A stretch of 64,000 nucleotides of DNA from Myceligenerans salitolerans (GTDB taxonomy: Bacteria; Actinomycetota; Actinomycetes; Actinomycetales; Cellulomonadaceae). Made by a program: the position numbers and the translations under genes. The notes below the pieces were generated by a model. The model was given only the letters and a program-made list of their open reading frames with translations, searched no databases and was not told the origin of the DNA. Location: the NCBI RefSeq assembly GCF_017349295.1, contig NZ_JAFMPK010000035.1, positions 1-64,000 on the forward strand, written 5' to 3'. Shown one piece after another: positions 16,782 through 27,516 of this stretch (position 1 is its first letter; every line of letters starts with the position of its first letter).

Positions 16782-19700
16782 GTGGCGGTTCGACGTTCGA
16801 TGGCGGTTCGGTGGCCTGTTCTCGTGGCGGCGTTCGTGACCGTCGCTGCCTTGTTCGGTGTGGTGTTGGTGCCGGCGGTGTCGACACCGGCGTTCGCGGA
16901 TGAACTGCCGGTGACAGATCCCGTGTACGAAGGGCCTGAGGCCGAGGACGGTCCGACCGGGGACGGGCTGGCGGACGACGGTCGGCCGGTTCTCGAGGGA
17001 GCGGGTGACGGGTCGCAGCCGGTCGAGGACATCGAGGCGGTCTCACAGGCCGAGTCGGAGGCGCTGGCCGAGGCAGCGGAGACTGGCGAGGCGGTCGAGG
17101 TCGTCGCTCAGCGCTCCGAGCAGGGCGAGGTCTGGGCGCAGCCGGACGGCACCCTGGAGGGGCGTTCGTTCGTGGTTCCGCAGTGGACGCGGGCCGACGG
17201 TGATTGGGTCCGCGTGGACACCACGCTGCGGGAGGCCGACGGCGTGGTGGTACCGGTGGCTTCGACGGTGGATGTCGAGTTCTCCGCCGGTGGCGACGGG
17301 CCGCTGGTGCGGATAGACCGGATGGGCCGCGTGGTCGAGCTGACGTGGCCGGAGCCGCTGCCGAGTCCCGGTCTGGACGGTGACACCGCTACGTACAGCG
17401 AGGTACTGGACGGTGTGGACCTGCAGATGACGGCCACGGAAGACGGGTATGCCTCGTACTTCGTGGTGAAGACCCCCGAGGCTGCCACATCGCCGGAGCT
17501 GGCCGAGATCCGGTTCTCCCTGGAGACCCAGGGGCTCGACGTCTCGGAGACCGAGGACGGCGGGCTGGAAGCCCGGGACCAGGGCGCGGCCGGTGTGGTG
17601 TTCGCGGCTCCGCCGGCGGCGATGTGGGACACGGTTGCCGAGGAGCCGGATCAGGCCGGCGGGGAGTCCGCCGAGGCGACCTCCCTTCGGACGAGCGCTT
17701 CGGGTGCCGGCAGCGCGGACACCGCCGCGGACGCGGCGGGCGAGCATGGCGATCCCGACACGTTCGCCGAGGTTGGCGTCGAGGTCTCGGCGGAGCGCGA
17801 CCGGCTGACGCTGATCCCGGACCAGGGGTTGCTGAACGACCCGGAGACGACGTTCCCCGTGGTGATCGATCCGCAGTGGCACACGCCGAAGGCCGGAGCG
17901 TGGGCGTCGCCGAACAAGTCGTACCCGGACAACATGGGCTGGAAGTTCAACGGGAAGTCGACACAGGGCCTGGGCACGTGCACGGGCTGGTCGGACTGCC
18001 CGGGCGGGTCGACCTACCGGCTGATGTACCAGTTCGACGTGTCGCGGTTCAAGGGCACCAGGATCCTGTCCGCCGAGTTCGTGGTGAAGAACACGCACTC
18101 CGCGGTGTGCTCGAACCACCGTGTCGACCTGTGGCGTGTGGGGGCGATCAACTCGTCCAACACGTCGTGGAACAAGACGAGCAACTCGACGTTCTGGAAG
18201 GAACTGATCGCGCACGACTCGTTCCACTACGGCGGGAACCAGTCCACGTGCAACAGCGCGGCGGACGCGGAGTTCGGCATCCGGGACACGGTGCAGCAGT
18301 TCGCCGACAACCGTTGGGGGCGCCTGACGCTTGGCATGCGCGCGTACTCCGAGACCAACAAGTCGTACTGGAAGAAGTTCTCGCGCAACGGCTACGTGCG
18401 GGTGAAGTACAACCGTGCGCCCAACCGGATCAAGGCGACGCAGCTGTCGATGAACCCCGGCGGCTCCTGCGCGAAGTCGGGGGACGCACCGCGGATCCGG
18501 CAAATCGACAAGCTGGTTGCTTCGCAGGCCACGGACCCGGACGGGGACCGACTGCAGGTGCGGTTCACGATCACCGACACGAACAACAACCAGGTGTGGA
18601 CCTCGGGACTGGTGCCGTCGAGTTCGAAGGCGAATGGGTCGGCGTTCAGCGTGCAGGTGCCCAAGGCGGAGATCCCGGAGAACAAGCTGTTGCGGTGGGC
18701 GGTGCGCGTCTGGGACGGGCACGACACGAGCAAGTGGTCGTATGCGGACAGCGGCTGGCGGTGTCACTTCGTGTACGACACCTCACGGCCGAAGGAGCCG
18801 ACGATCACGTCCGCTCGGTGGCCCGCGTCCGACCCGGAGAACCCGGAGGACCCGTGGCTGGACGGCGTGGGACAGTCCGGTGGCTTCGACTTCTCGACGA
18901 CCTCGGGCGACGTGGTCAAGTACCGGTACGAAGTCAACGCGCAGCCGACCGGGTCGAGCCGGGAGGTGACCGCGGCGCAAGCGGGCTTCCACTTGATGCC
19001 CTCGGAACCAGGCGTCTACACCATCAACGCGCAGGCGCTGGACGCGGCAGGGAACAAGTCGACGACGGCGACCTACCAGGTGCGGATCGGATCGGGCCGG
19101 CCCCCGGTCTCCATGTGGGGGTTCGATGGTGCGGCGGCCGACAGTCCGCTGACGCTGTCCGGGGACGCCCATGTCGCCTCGATGCCGGCGGGCGAGCGTG
19201 TTGACGGTGACGCGCTGTTGCTTGACGGTGCCGGGGATTCAGGGATGGCGCCATCCTCCGAACGGGTTGCCACGACGTATTCGTTCGCCGTGGAGGCATG
19301 GGCGTACCTCGATACCAAGACGCCTGGGCAGGCAGTCGTGGTCTCGCAGGCCGGACCGGACTACATGGACTACAAGCTCTACTACACGGGTTCAGCCGAC
19401 GGCCGCAGTGATCGTTGGGCGTTCGGCCGGTACACCTCGGACCTGGCGATCATCGGCGTCGGATCGGACGTGCCTGTGCGGACCGGGCGATGGACCCACC
19501 TGGTGGGCGTGCACAACTCCATGACAAACCAGTTGCTGATCTACGTCGACGGTGTGCCAAGCACACCGCGATCGTTCTCGGACCCGGTCTCTGAGCTGGG
19601 TCCCGTCACCATCGGAGCTGGCCGCTACTCGGCAACCGCGAACCCGACATCGTTCTGGCCGGGCAGAGTCGACGGTGTGAACCTTTATGACCGGATGGTG

Positions 19701-20486
19701 CCCGTCGGGGAGGCTGCTGCGCTTGCGTACGCCCGGCCGTCGGTCGCGGCGCGTTGGTCGTTCGAGCCGACCACCGTCGACCCCACAGCGTCGCCGGTCA
19801 CGGTCGCGAGTGAGGTCGACACGACCGGCGGGCAGGGTCCGTCCTTGACGCTGTCCGCGGGCGCCGGGCTGAACCAGGAATGGTGGGTCGACGAGCAGGC
19901 GCTTGTGCTGGACGGAGTGGATGGATACGCGGCCACGTCTTCCGTGCCGCTGGACACCTCGAACTCGTTCACCCTGACTGGGTGGGCGCAGGCGGCCGGG
20001 GAACTCGACGGGTCCGCGACCGTGGCGGCGATCAACGGGTCGAGCGAGTCTGCCGTGCTGGTTGAGGCGGAACCCGGGATACCGGATGCCGAGGGGGAAC
20101 CTGCCGGGGTGACCTGGCGGCTGATCATGCGCGACGCAGATGGCTCGAGCGCGACAGTGGCTGAAGCGGTGGACACTTCGGAACTGTCCGCCACCGACTG
20201 GACTCACCTGGCGGTCGTGTACGACGCGGCGCGTCGAACGGCCCGCCTGGTGGTCAACGGAAACGACGCCGATGTGAACCCCATGATCGAGAACGTCGAC
20301 GTCTTCTCTGCCAGTGCCTCGGTTTCGGTGGGGCGTGGACGGTCAGCCGGCGCTTGGGGCGGGTACTGGCCCGGCCAGGTCGATGACGTGTGGCTGTTCA
20401 ACGGCACCTTGTCAGATGCGCAGATCAACCAGTTCCTCCACACCCAGTTCGGCATGCCGACCGAGGTTCCGGGGGGCGCGGAGTGA
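16782..20486 (+). CDS. Secreted DNRLRE- and LamG-domain protein, partner of RHS toxin
   Basis: 1234-residue exported protein. Signal peptide about 1-39 (VLVAAFVTVAALFG, then TPAFADE). An N-terminal region of about 300 residues typical of RHS-associated secreted proteins is followed by a DNRLRE domain (about 360-545, opening VDPQWHTPK, ending GYVRVKYNRAPN), an Ig-like segment, then two LamG/concanavalin-fold domains (about 779-985 and 990-1225, ARWSFEPTT and DDVWLFNGTLSDAQI). DNRLRE is the cell-wall-binding module found at the N-terminus of WapA, where it is fused to the RHS shell. Here it is a separate gene whose stop overlaps the start of the RHS gene (GTGA, 20483-20486). It is likely the surface anchor or adhesin part of a split WapA-like system. 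Confidence 0.82.
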   Translation: MAVRRSMAVRWPVLVAAFVTVAALFGVVLVPAVSTPAFADELPVTDPVYEGPEAEDGPTGDGLADDGRPVLEGAGDGSQPVEDIEAVSQAESEALAEAAETGEAVEVVAQRSEQGEVWAQPDGTLEGRSFVVPQWTRADGDWVRVDTTLREADGVVVPVASTVDVEFSAGGDGPLVRIDRMGRVVELTWPEPLPSPGLDGDTATYSEVLDGVDLQMTATEDGYASYFVVKTPEAATSPELAEIRFSLETQGLDVSETEDGGLEARDQGAAGVVFAAPPAAMWDTVAEEPDQAGGESAEATSLRTSASGAGSADTAADAAGEHGDPDTFAEVGVEVSAERDRLTLIPDQGLLNDPETTFPVVIDPQWHTPKAGAWASPNKSYPDNMGWKFNGKSTQGLGTCTGWSDCPGGSTYRLMYQFDVSRFKGTRILSAEFVVKNTHSAVCSNHRVDLWRVGAINSSNTSWNKTSNSTFWKELIAHDSFHYGGNQSTCNSAADAEFGIRDTVQQFADNRWGRLTLGMRAYSETNKSYWKKFSRNGYVRVKYNRAPNRIKATQLSMNPGGSCAKSGDAPRIRQIDKLVASQATDPDGDRLQVRFTITDTNNNQVWTSGLVPSSSKANGSAFSVQVPKAEIPENKLLRWAVRVWDGHDTSKWSYADSGWRCHFVYDTSRPKEPTITSARWPASDPENPEDPWLDGVGQSGGFDFSTTSGDVVKYRYEVNAQPTGSSREVTAAQAGFHLMPSEPGVYTINAQALDAAGNKSTTATYQVRIGSGRPPVSMWGFDGAAADSPLTLSGDAHVASMPAGERVDGDALLLDGAGDSGMAPSSERVATTYSFAVEAWAYLDTKTPGQAVVVSQAGPDYMDYKLYYTGSADGRSDRWAFGRYTSDLAIIGVGSDVPVRTGRWTHLVGVHNSMTNQLLIYVDGVPSTPRSFSDPVSELGPVTIGAGRYSATANPTSFWPGRVDGVNLYDRMVPVGEAAALAYARPSVAARWSFEPTTVDPTASPVTVASEVDTTGGQGPSLTLSAGAGLNQEWWVDEQALVLDGVDGYAATSSVPLDTSNSFTLTGWAQAAGELDGSATVAAINGSSESAVLVEAEPGIPDAEGEPAGVTWRLIMRDADGSSATVAEAVDTSELSATDWTHLAVVYDAARRTARLVVNGNDADVNPMIENVDVFSASASVSVGRGRSAGAWGGYWPGQVDDVWLFNGTLSDAQINQFLHTQFGMPTEVPGGAE

Positions 20487-23400
20487 GCAACAACCGAACA
20501 CGATCCTCACGGGTGAAGGCCGCCGGGCGGCGCGGGAATGCGACGAAGCAGGAGAAAATGACGAGGATCTTGACCGCCCACGGCGCTTCTCGTAGAGACA
20601 GGCGCTGGTTGCAGCTGGTTGCTGGGATGATCGTGACCGGCTCCCTGGTCGGGACCCTCCTGGTGCCGGTCATGACGGCCCCGGCCGCCGCTGCGACGGT
20701 CGACCCACCTGATCCGGAGCCAGGTGTCGTGGTCGCCGGCGAGGACCACACGAAGGTGGCTGCCGCGAACACGGACATGCTGCCGGAGGTTGAGGCGCCG
20801 GCTGCCGACCTGCCTGAGCGGGGATCTGCGACCGTTCCCGTCGAACCCAGTGGTGTGACTCGTCGGAACGGAGCGGGCGCGGACCCCGACGAGAGTTCTG
20901 CTTGGCGCCCCACGCAGGTCGGTGGGATTCCGATCGCGTTCTCACCGGCAGGGGGCGCGAGCATCGAGGAAGTCGCCGTGCGCGTCCGCGAGGGCAAGGC
21001 TTCCGGGAACCCCGTAATCGAGTTGAGCCTGCCTGCAGGATCGACACCACAGGCCGCGAAGAATCACGACACGACCGACGTCGGCAATGTGACTACGGCG
21101 ACCGTCGACGTGCAGGTCGACTATTCCGCGTTCGCCGGCGCGTTCGGCGGCGACTATGCCGGCCGGCTCACGCTGGTGAACGAGAACGGAACACCGGTCG
21201 ACACGGTGAACGACGCGGAGAAGCAGACGCTGACCGCGCAGGGCGTCGAGCTGAGTGCTACCTCGCCGACGACGTTGGCTGTGGCGGCTACGACGGCAGG
21301 TGACACAGGGGATTTCGGCGCGACGCCGTTGGCGAAGGCTGCATCGTGGTCGACGGATCTGCGGTCGGGTTCGTTCGCGTGGAACTATCCGATCGGTGTG
21401 CCGGATGTCCCTGGGTCTTTCACGCCGACGCTGGGACTTTCGTACAACTCGGGCGGGATCGATGGGCGCACCTCGAGCACGAACAACCAGGCTTCGCTGG
21501 TGGGCGACGGGTTTGATCTGTGGCCCGGCTACATCGAGCGCAAGTACAAGTCCTGCTCGATCGACGACGTCAAGAACGATGAGGGTCGCGCGATCGGCGA
21601 CCAGTGCTGGGACTACGACAACGCGCACATCTCGTTCAACGGCGCGGCCGGCGAGTTGGTACCTGACGGCGAGAATTCCTGGCGTCTGGCCAAGGACGAC
21701 GGCACGAAGGTCGATCTGCTCACGAACAGCGCTCGCGCCAACGGTGACAACAACAACGAGTACTGGCGAGTGACGACTCCTGAAGGTGTGAAGTACTTCT
21801 TCGGCTATCACCGTTTGCCGGGCTGGAGCTCGGGCGACAGGGCGACGAACTCGACATGGACGGTTCCGGTCCTGGGTGACGACGCGGGAGATCCCTGCCA
21901 TGCGTCCACGCGGGCTGGGTCCGTGTGTGATCAGGGGTGGCGGTGGAACCTGGACTACGCGGTGGACCCTGCGGGGAACGTGATCGCCTACTACTACAGC
22001 AAGGGCAACAATTCCTACGGCAGCCTGGGGGATCCGGAGAACAACGTTCGCTACACGCGAGGCGGGACGCTCAACCGGATCGACTACGGCCTGGATTCGT
22101 CGGATGTGTCAGGGGCGACGCCACTGGGGCGGGTGACGTTCGGATACAGCGAACGGTGTATTCCCGGCGCTGTCGAGGGATTCGGGTGTAGCGCCATCAA
22201 CGAACAGCCCAACGGCTGGTTCGACACGCCGTGGGACCTGAACTGCAGCGCGACGGCGACGTGCGACAACGGCCGTACCTCTCCGTCGTTCTGGGGCCGC
22301 AAGCGCCTGACGTCGATCGCCACGAAGGTGAACGTCGACGGTGCGTTCACGCCGGTGGACTCGTGGGACCTGACGCATGAGTGGGGGACCGCGGACACCG
22401 ACTATCAGCTGCTGCTGAAGTCGATCATCCGCACCGGAGAGACCGGTCATGCCACGGACGCCGACCTGGCCGGTGACATCACGTTGCCGCCGGTCGAGTT
22501 CGGCTACGAGCAACTGGTCAACCGGTTGGACGAAACGGGGGACGGGCAGGCCCCGTTCGTCAAGGCTCGCCTGGCCACCATCGTGGACGAGACCGGGGGA
22601 CAGGTCGACGTCGGTTACTCCGAACCGGCGTGCGACGCGACGAACCTCCCGGCGGAGAACACCAACACCACCCGCTGTTTCCCGCAGCGTCGGCTGCCCG
22701 GGGCGGATCTGTCGCCGGTCACGGACTGGTTCAACAAATACGTCGTCACCTCCACGGTGACGACCGACAGGACGGGCGGCGCACCGGACACCGAGACGCG
22801 TTACCAGTACCTGGGTGGGGGCGCCTGGCACTGGGACGACGCCACCGGTATCACACCGGATGAGGAGAAGACCTGGTCGGACTGGCGCGGCTACGGCCAC
22901 GTGCGGACCACGAAGGGGTCAGTGACCGAGCAGATCAGCCAGTCGGAATCCTGGTTTCTGCGCGGCATGGACGGTGACCGCTCCGACCGGTCCGGCGGCA
23001 CTCGTTCCGTCGAGGTCGAGCTCGGCACCGGCGAAGGAGACCCGATCGCTGACAGCGATTGGCTGTCCGGCTTCACCTACAAGACGGCCCAGTACTCCGA
23101 GATCGACGGCCAGGTCCTGTCCAAGTCGGTCAATCGGCCCTGGTGGCACCGTACGGCCATCAGTCAGCGTGACTGGGGCACCATCCGATCTGGATTTCTC
23201 CGCACGGCCGAGACGAAGACGTGGACCTCGCTGGGGACCGGCGGGTCGCCCTGGCGTGTGACGCAGACCAACACCACGTATGACGACACGGTGGCCGGCA
23301 GAGTGCTCGAGGTCACCGACCGTGGGGACACGAGCACGAGTGGTGACGAGCGCTGCTCGAAGATGGAGTACGCCACCAACACCACCAAGAACATCTTGGG

Positions 23401-26400
23401 CCTGCACGAACGCAAGCAGACTTGGGCGGTGCGGTGCGACCAGACGCCTGACCGCGTGAACGGCGACGTCATCAACGACGTCCGCTACGCCTACGACGGT
23501 CAGGGATATGGGGCCGCACCGACGGCGGGGCGCATCACCCGGACCGCCGATCTCGCCGGGTTCGACGGTACGACTGCCCAGTACGTCGAAGCGTCTTCCA
23601 CCTACGACGCCTACGGCCGGGTCACGTCGGTGACCGACCTGTCCGCTGATTTGGCCGTGACGTCGAACGGCGAGGGCGCACTGACGCGCACGCCCCGGTC
23701 CGACGGCCGGACCGCGACCACGTCATACACCCCGGCCAGTGGGTTTGCCACCTCGATGACCGAGACCACACCGCCTGCCACGCCAGGGGACTCCGCGACG
23801 GCACTGGCCAACACCACGACACTCGATCCGCGGCGCGGGACACCCACGCGTGTCGTGGACACCAATGGCAAGAACACGTTCGTGCGCACCGACGCGCTGG
23901 GGCGCACGGTCAAGGTGTGGCTGTCGAACCGGGCGACCTCTTCGACGCCCTCCATGCAGTACACCTACCGGATTGCCAAGAACACACCGGTCGCGGTCGG
24001 TACCGCAACGATCAACGACGCGGAACAGCAGCAGACTTCCTGGACGATCTACGACGGGCAACTGCGCGAACGACAGACCCAGTCCCCGGGGCCTGAGGGT
24101 GGCCGGATCATCACCGATACGTTCTATGACGCGCGCGGTCTCAACCACCAGTCCTACGAGCCGTACTACAACGACCAAGCACCGAACGCGGCAATCTTCG
24201 ACCCGTATGACTCGTCGGCCGTCGACACGATGATCCGCACCGACTTCGACGGCACAGGCCGTCCGACCAGGTCGCGGACGATGTACAGCGATTCGGACGG
24301 GGAATACACGGTCGGCGCAACCAGGTGGATCTATCGCGGCGACCGCACGACGACGATCCCGCCGAGCGGCGCGACGGCAATGACCGCGATCACGGATGCA
24401 CGGGGGCAGACGGTCGAACTGCGTCGGCACGAGGATGCCGCCTCCGCCGGTCCTGAGGACACTTCAGGGTTCGACTCGACCAGCTACACATACACAACCC
24501 GCGGGGAACTGGCGACGGTCGCCGACCCGGAAGGTAACCAGTGGTCCTACGAGTTCGACCAGCGCGGCCGGCAGGTATCGGCTACCGATCCCGATGCAGG
24601 GACCACGACCAGCACCTATGACGACCGTGGCCAACTGGTTATGACCACCAATGCCGCGAACGAGACGACGTGGAACGCCTATGACGGTCTCGGGCGACCG
24701 ATCGAGACTCGTCAGGATGGCCCGACCGGAGAGCTGATCTCTTCGTGGACCTACGACACGGTCTCGGGAGCCAAGGGACAGCCGGCGTCGTCCACGTCGT
24801 ACGTGGACGGCAACGCGTACACGACGCGCGTCACCCACTACGACTCGCTGTACCGGCCGCTGCGCAACCTGGTACAGATCCCCGCGGTCGAGGGCGACCT
24901 GGCCGGCAACTACATGACCAGCACGGGCTACACCCCCGCTGGCAACATCAGCGGTATCGGAATGCCTGCTGCGGGATCGCTTCCGGGCCAGGCTGTCGTG
25001 TTCGACTACGACGACGCCACCAACTGGCTGCGCGACGTCGACTTCGCCAACGGCCTGCACGCCGAAAGCACCTACGACTACACCGGCAAACTGACCCAGA
25101 TCGACATGTCCACGGGCCTGGGCCGGAACGTGTACGCCACCAACACCTACGAGGACGGCACCAACAGGCTGTCCACCTTCCGCGTCGACCGGCTCGACCA
25201 GCTCGGCGTGGACCGGTACGAGACATACGAGTACGACGACGCCGGGAACGTCCTGTCCCTCAAGGACGTGTCTCGCACCGGTACGGACGTGCAGTGCTTC
25301 ACATACGACCACCTGACCCAGCTCACCGAAGCGTGGGCGCAGGACACGCCGGGTTGCGAGTCGGGTGGAGCTGCTGCCGAGACGGCTGGCACCCTGGGTG
25401 GCCCAGCCCCCTACTGGCACGAATGGACCTACGACGGGGCCGGCTCCCGGCAGAGCGAAATTCTCCACGGCATCGGCGGCACGGACACACCTACTGACGT
25501 ATCGCGCCAGTACACCTACGACACCGCCCAGCCCCACACGGCCACGTCCGTGAACCAGCAGGTCGCCGCCGGTGACAGCAGCCCGGCGGTTGACTCGCTC
25601 GAGCAGTACGCCTACGACGCGGTGGGGCGAACCATCTCCCGCCAGATCAACGGTGACACGCAGACGCTGGACTGGGGTCCCGACGGTCGCCTTGCAGCGG
25701 TCACAAACGCCGACGAGTCCGGCGCAGAGTACATCTACGACGCAGACGGGCAGCGGCTCATCGGTCGCAGTACCGACGCCGATGGCGCTACCGAAAGCAC
25801 CCTGTACCTCGGGCACACCGAGATCACGGTCAGCTCGGCCGAACCTGGCGTGGAACGCGCTACCCGCTACATCGACGTTGGCGGTGGGCACGTGGCCGTG
25901 ATCGACGACCAGGGTGGCACTGAGTTCGTCATGGCCGACCACCACGGCACCGGCCAACTCACCATCAACGCCGCCGACACCTCACAGGTCTCCCAACGCC
26001 GCACCACTCCGTTCGGCACCGAACGCGGCACCGACAGCATCCCCCTCGGAGAATGGCCCGGCTCGCGCGGATTCGTCGGCGGCTACGACGACCGTGAAAC
26101 CACCGTCCTGGTCTCTTTGGGAGCACGCGAGTACGACCCTGCTCTGGGCAGATTCATCAGTCTGGATCCGATCATGGACCTGACTGACCCGACTCAGATG
26201 CACGGGTACAACTACGCCAACAACAGTCCCATCACTCTGTCTGATCCCGACGGTCTCGAACCGCGCCCGTGGCACGAGGAAGACAAGGGCTTCTCTGATT
26301 TCGACGACGAGGTCATCGACGACTATGACGGCGACCTGGATGGAAGCACCGTCGCGGGCGGCGGTCTCTGGGGCGCGGGCGGGGACACGTCCGACACCGG

Positions 26401-27514
26401 CGGCGGAGCTGCGGCCGACGGCGCCGGCAGCCAAGGTCCTGCCTCGACCGGTCCCACAGCCCAAGAGATCGCTCATGCCCAGGAAGTGATGGACAAGTCC
26501 ATCACGGACGTCGCCTTCGAGCTCGGCTTCGAGGCCATCAAGGACTTCATCGGCTGGAACGACCTCATGGGCTGCGTCAACGACGGCTCGGTCGGTGCCT
26601 GCGCCTCACTTGTTCTCGGCGTCGTCCCCATAGGCAAGGTCGCCAAGGCGCTCAAGGTCGTCACAAACATCGTCATCGGCGGCATCAAGTTCTACAACCA
26701 GCAGAAGAAGGCTCGCAAGCTTCTCGAGGCTGCCGGGAGCACATGCAACAGCTTCGCACCGGGAACACTGGTCCTGCTCGCAGATGGCACCTGGAAACCT
26801 ATCGAGGACATCGAACTCGGGGACGACGTCCTCGCCGCAGATGAAGACACAGGCGAGACAACCCAAGGGCGCGAAGTTACCGCCCTCATTACTGGTGAGG
26901 GTGAAAAGACGCTGGTCACCCTCGTCGTGACCGACGATCGCGGCGACACGCAACAGATCGTCGCCACCGACGAGCACCCATTCTGGGTGTCCGAGCTTGA
27001 GGCCTGGGTCGACGCGATCGACTTGACCTCCGGAGATTGGCTTCAGACCTCGGCAGGAACACGGGCGCAGGTTACGGCGGTTCATCTCCAGCGTAATCAC
27101 GCGGTCGTTCATAACCTGGCTGTGGCGACCGATCACACTTACTACGTCGCCGCTGACGAGGATGCCAGTCCACTTCTCGTCCACAATGACTCCTGTCCCT
27201 TGCTGCCATCGGATGAGGCCCGTGCTGCCTTCAACAAACAGCTGAAGAAGTACGGCAAGGACGGATTCAAAGTGCTTGAGGGTGGTCGGGTCCGATTTTA
27301 TGGCAGAGTGTCTCCCGCTTCTAACCCTGGCGAAATGGTAGGACGTCGGATGGTTCGTGAGTGGGATCCGATAACGGGGGGTAAGAGGATCTGGCATGAA
27401 ACTATCGACGGCGATGGTCAAGTGCGGATCGTGCGTCCTGACGTTAACGTAACAGGCGGATCCAAAGTGCACTACGTGTTCGACCGTTCTGGGAGATTTA
27501 CTGGGAGATTCTAG
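20483..27514 (+). CDS. RHS/YD-repeat polymorphic toxin with Hint domain and unassigned C-terminal toxin
   Basis: 2343-residue secreted toxin. A signal peptide hydrophobic core lies at about 42-58. Actinobacterial RHS N-terminal region (FAWNYPIGVPDVPG), many YD repeats (such as YDGLGRPIETRQDG) forming a hollow shell, RHS core near 1884-1925 (YDPALGRFISLDP to SDPDGLEP), a hydrophobic pretoxin segment, Hint autoprotease 2088-2236 (Cys2088 in CNSFAPGTLVLLADG; block B ATDEHPFW; end LLVHND), then a 107-residue C-terminal domain (2237-2343) I cannot assign. Hint would free the tip. GTG 20483 overlaps the upstream stop; ATG 20558, with AGGAG only 3 nt before it, would give a shorter ordinary signal peptide. 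Base composition loosens towards the 3' end, as in exchangeable toxin tips. Confidence 0.9.
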   Translation: MSNNRTRSSRVKAAGRRGNATKQEKMTRILTAHGASRRDRRWLQLVAGMIVTGSLVGTLLVPVMTAPAAAATVDPPDPEPGVVVAGEDHTKVAAANTDMLPEVEAPAADLPERGSATVPVEPSGVTRRNGAGADPDESSAWRPTQVGGIPIAFSPAGGASIEEVAVRVREGKASGNPVIELSLPAGSTPQAAKNHDTTDVGNVTTATVDVQVDYSAFAGAFGGDYAGRLTLVNENGTPVDTVNDAEKQTLTAQGVELSATSPTTLAVAATTAGDTGDFGATPLAKAASWSTDLRSGSFAWNYPIGVPDVPGSFTPTLGLSYNSGGIDGRTSSTNNQASLVGDGFDLWPGYIERKYKSCSIDDVKNDEGRAIGDQCWDYDNAHISFNGAAGELVPDGENSWRLAKDDGTKVDLLTNSARANGDNNNEYWRVTTPEGVKYFFGYHRLPGWSSGDRATNSTWTVPVLGDDAGDPCHASTRAGSVCDQGWRWNLDYAVDPAGNVIAYYYSKGNNSYGSLGDPENNVRYTRGGTLNRIDYGLDSSDVSGATPLGRVTFGYSERCIPGAVEGFGCSAINEQPNGWFDTPWDLNCSATATCDNGRTSPSFWGRKRLTSIATKVNVDGAFTPVDSWDLTHEWGTADTDYQLLLKSIIRTGETGHATDADLAGDITLPPVEFGYEQLVNRLDETGDGQAPFVKARLATIVDETGGQVDVGYSEPACDATNLPAENTNTTRCFPQRRLPGADLSPVTDWFNKYVVTSTVTTDRTGGAPDTETRYQYLGGGAWHWDDATGITPDEEKTWSDWRGYGHVRTTKGSVTEQISQSESWFLRGMDGDRSDRSGGTRSVEVELGTGEGDPIADSDWLSGFTYKTAQYSEIDGQVLSKSVNRPWWHRTAISQRDWGTIRSGFLRTAETKTWTSLGTGGSPWRVTQTNTTYDDTVAGRVLEVTDRGDTSTSGDERCSKMEYATNTTKNILGLHERKQTWAVRCDQTPDRVNGDVINDVRYAYDGQGYGAAPTAGRITRTADLAGFDGTTAQYVEASSTYDAYGRVTSVTDLSADLAVTSNGEGALTRTPRSDGRTATTSYTPASGFATSMTETTPPATPGDSATALANTTTLDPRRGTPTRVVDTNGKNTFVRTDALGRTVKVWLSNRATSSTPSMQYTYRIAKNTPVAVGTATINDAEQQQTSWTIYDGQLRERQTQSPGPEGGRIITDTFYDARGLNHQSYEPYYNDQAPNAAIFDPYDSSAVDTMIRTDFDGTGRPTRSRTMYSDSDGEYTVGATRWIYRGDRTTTIPPSGATAMTAITDARGQTVELRRHEDAASAGPEDTSGFDSTSYTYTTRGELATVADPEGNQWSYEFDQRGRQVSATDPDAGTTTSTYDDRGQLVMTTNAANETTWNAYDGLGRPIETRQDGPTGELISSWTYDTVSGAKGQPASSTSYVDGNAYTTRVTHYDSLYRPLRNLVQIPAVEGDLAGNYMTSTGYTPAGNISGIGMPAAGSLPGQAVVFDYDDATNWLRDVDFANGLHAESTYDYTGKLTQIDMSTGLGRNVYATNTYEDGTNRLSTFRVDRLDQLGVDRYETYEYDDAGNVLSLKDVSRTGTDVQCFTYDHLTQLTEAWAQDTPGCESGGAAAETAGTLGGPAPYWHEWTYDGAGSRQSEILHGIGGTDTPTDVSRQYTYDTAQPHTATSVNQQVAAGDSSPAVDSLEQYAYDAVGRTISRQINGDTQTLDWGPDGRLAAVTNADESGAEYIYDADGQRLIGRSTDADGATESTLYLGHTEITVSSAEPGVERATRYIDVGGGHVAVIDDQGGTEFVMADHHGTGQLTINAADTSQVSQRRTTPFGTERGTDSIPLGEWPGSRGFVGGYDDRETTVLVSLGAREYDPALGRFISLDPIMDLTDPTQMHGYNYANNSPITLSDPDGLEPRPWHEEDKGFSDFDDEVIDDYDGDLDGSTVAGGGLWGAGGDTSDTGGGAAADGAGSQGPASTGPTAQEIAHAQEVMDKSITDVAFELGFEAIKDFIGWNDLMGCVNDGSVGACASLVLGVVPIGKVAKALKVVTNIVIGGIKFYNQQKKARKLLEAAGSTCNSFAPGTLVLLADGTWKPIEDIELGDDVLAADEDTGETTQGREVTALITGEGEKTLVTLVVTDDRGDTQQIVATDEHPFWVSELEAWVDAIDLTSGDWLQTSAGTRAQVTAVHLQRNHAVVHNLAVATDHTYYVAADEDASPLLVHNDSCPLLPSDEARAAFNKQLKKYGKDGFKVLEGGRVRFYGRVSPASNPGEMVGRRMVREWDPITGGKRIWHETIDGDGQVRIVRPDVNVTGGSKVHYVFDRSGRFTGRF

Positions 27515-27516
27515 CG

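Noticed and set aside
27189-27511. Toxin tip as an HNH or EndoU nuclease
   Set aside because: The His-containing motifs do not show the spacing of HNH or the two-His-Lys pattern of EndoU; left unassigned.
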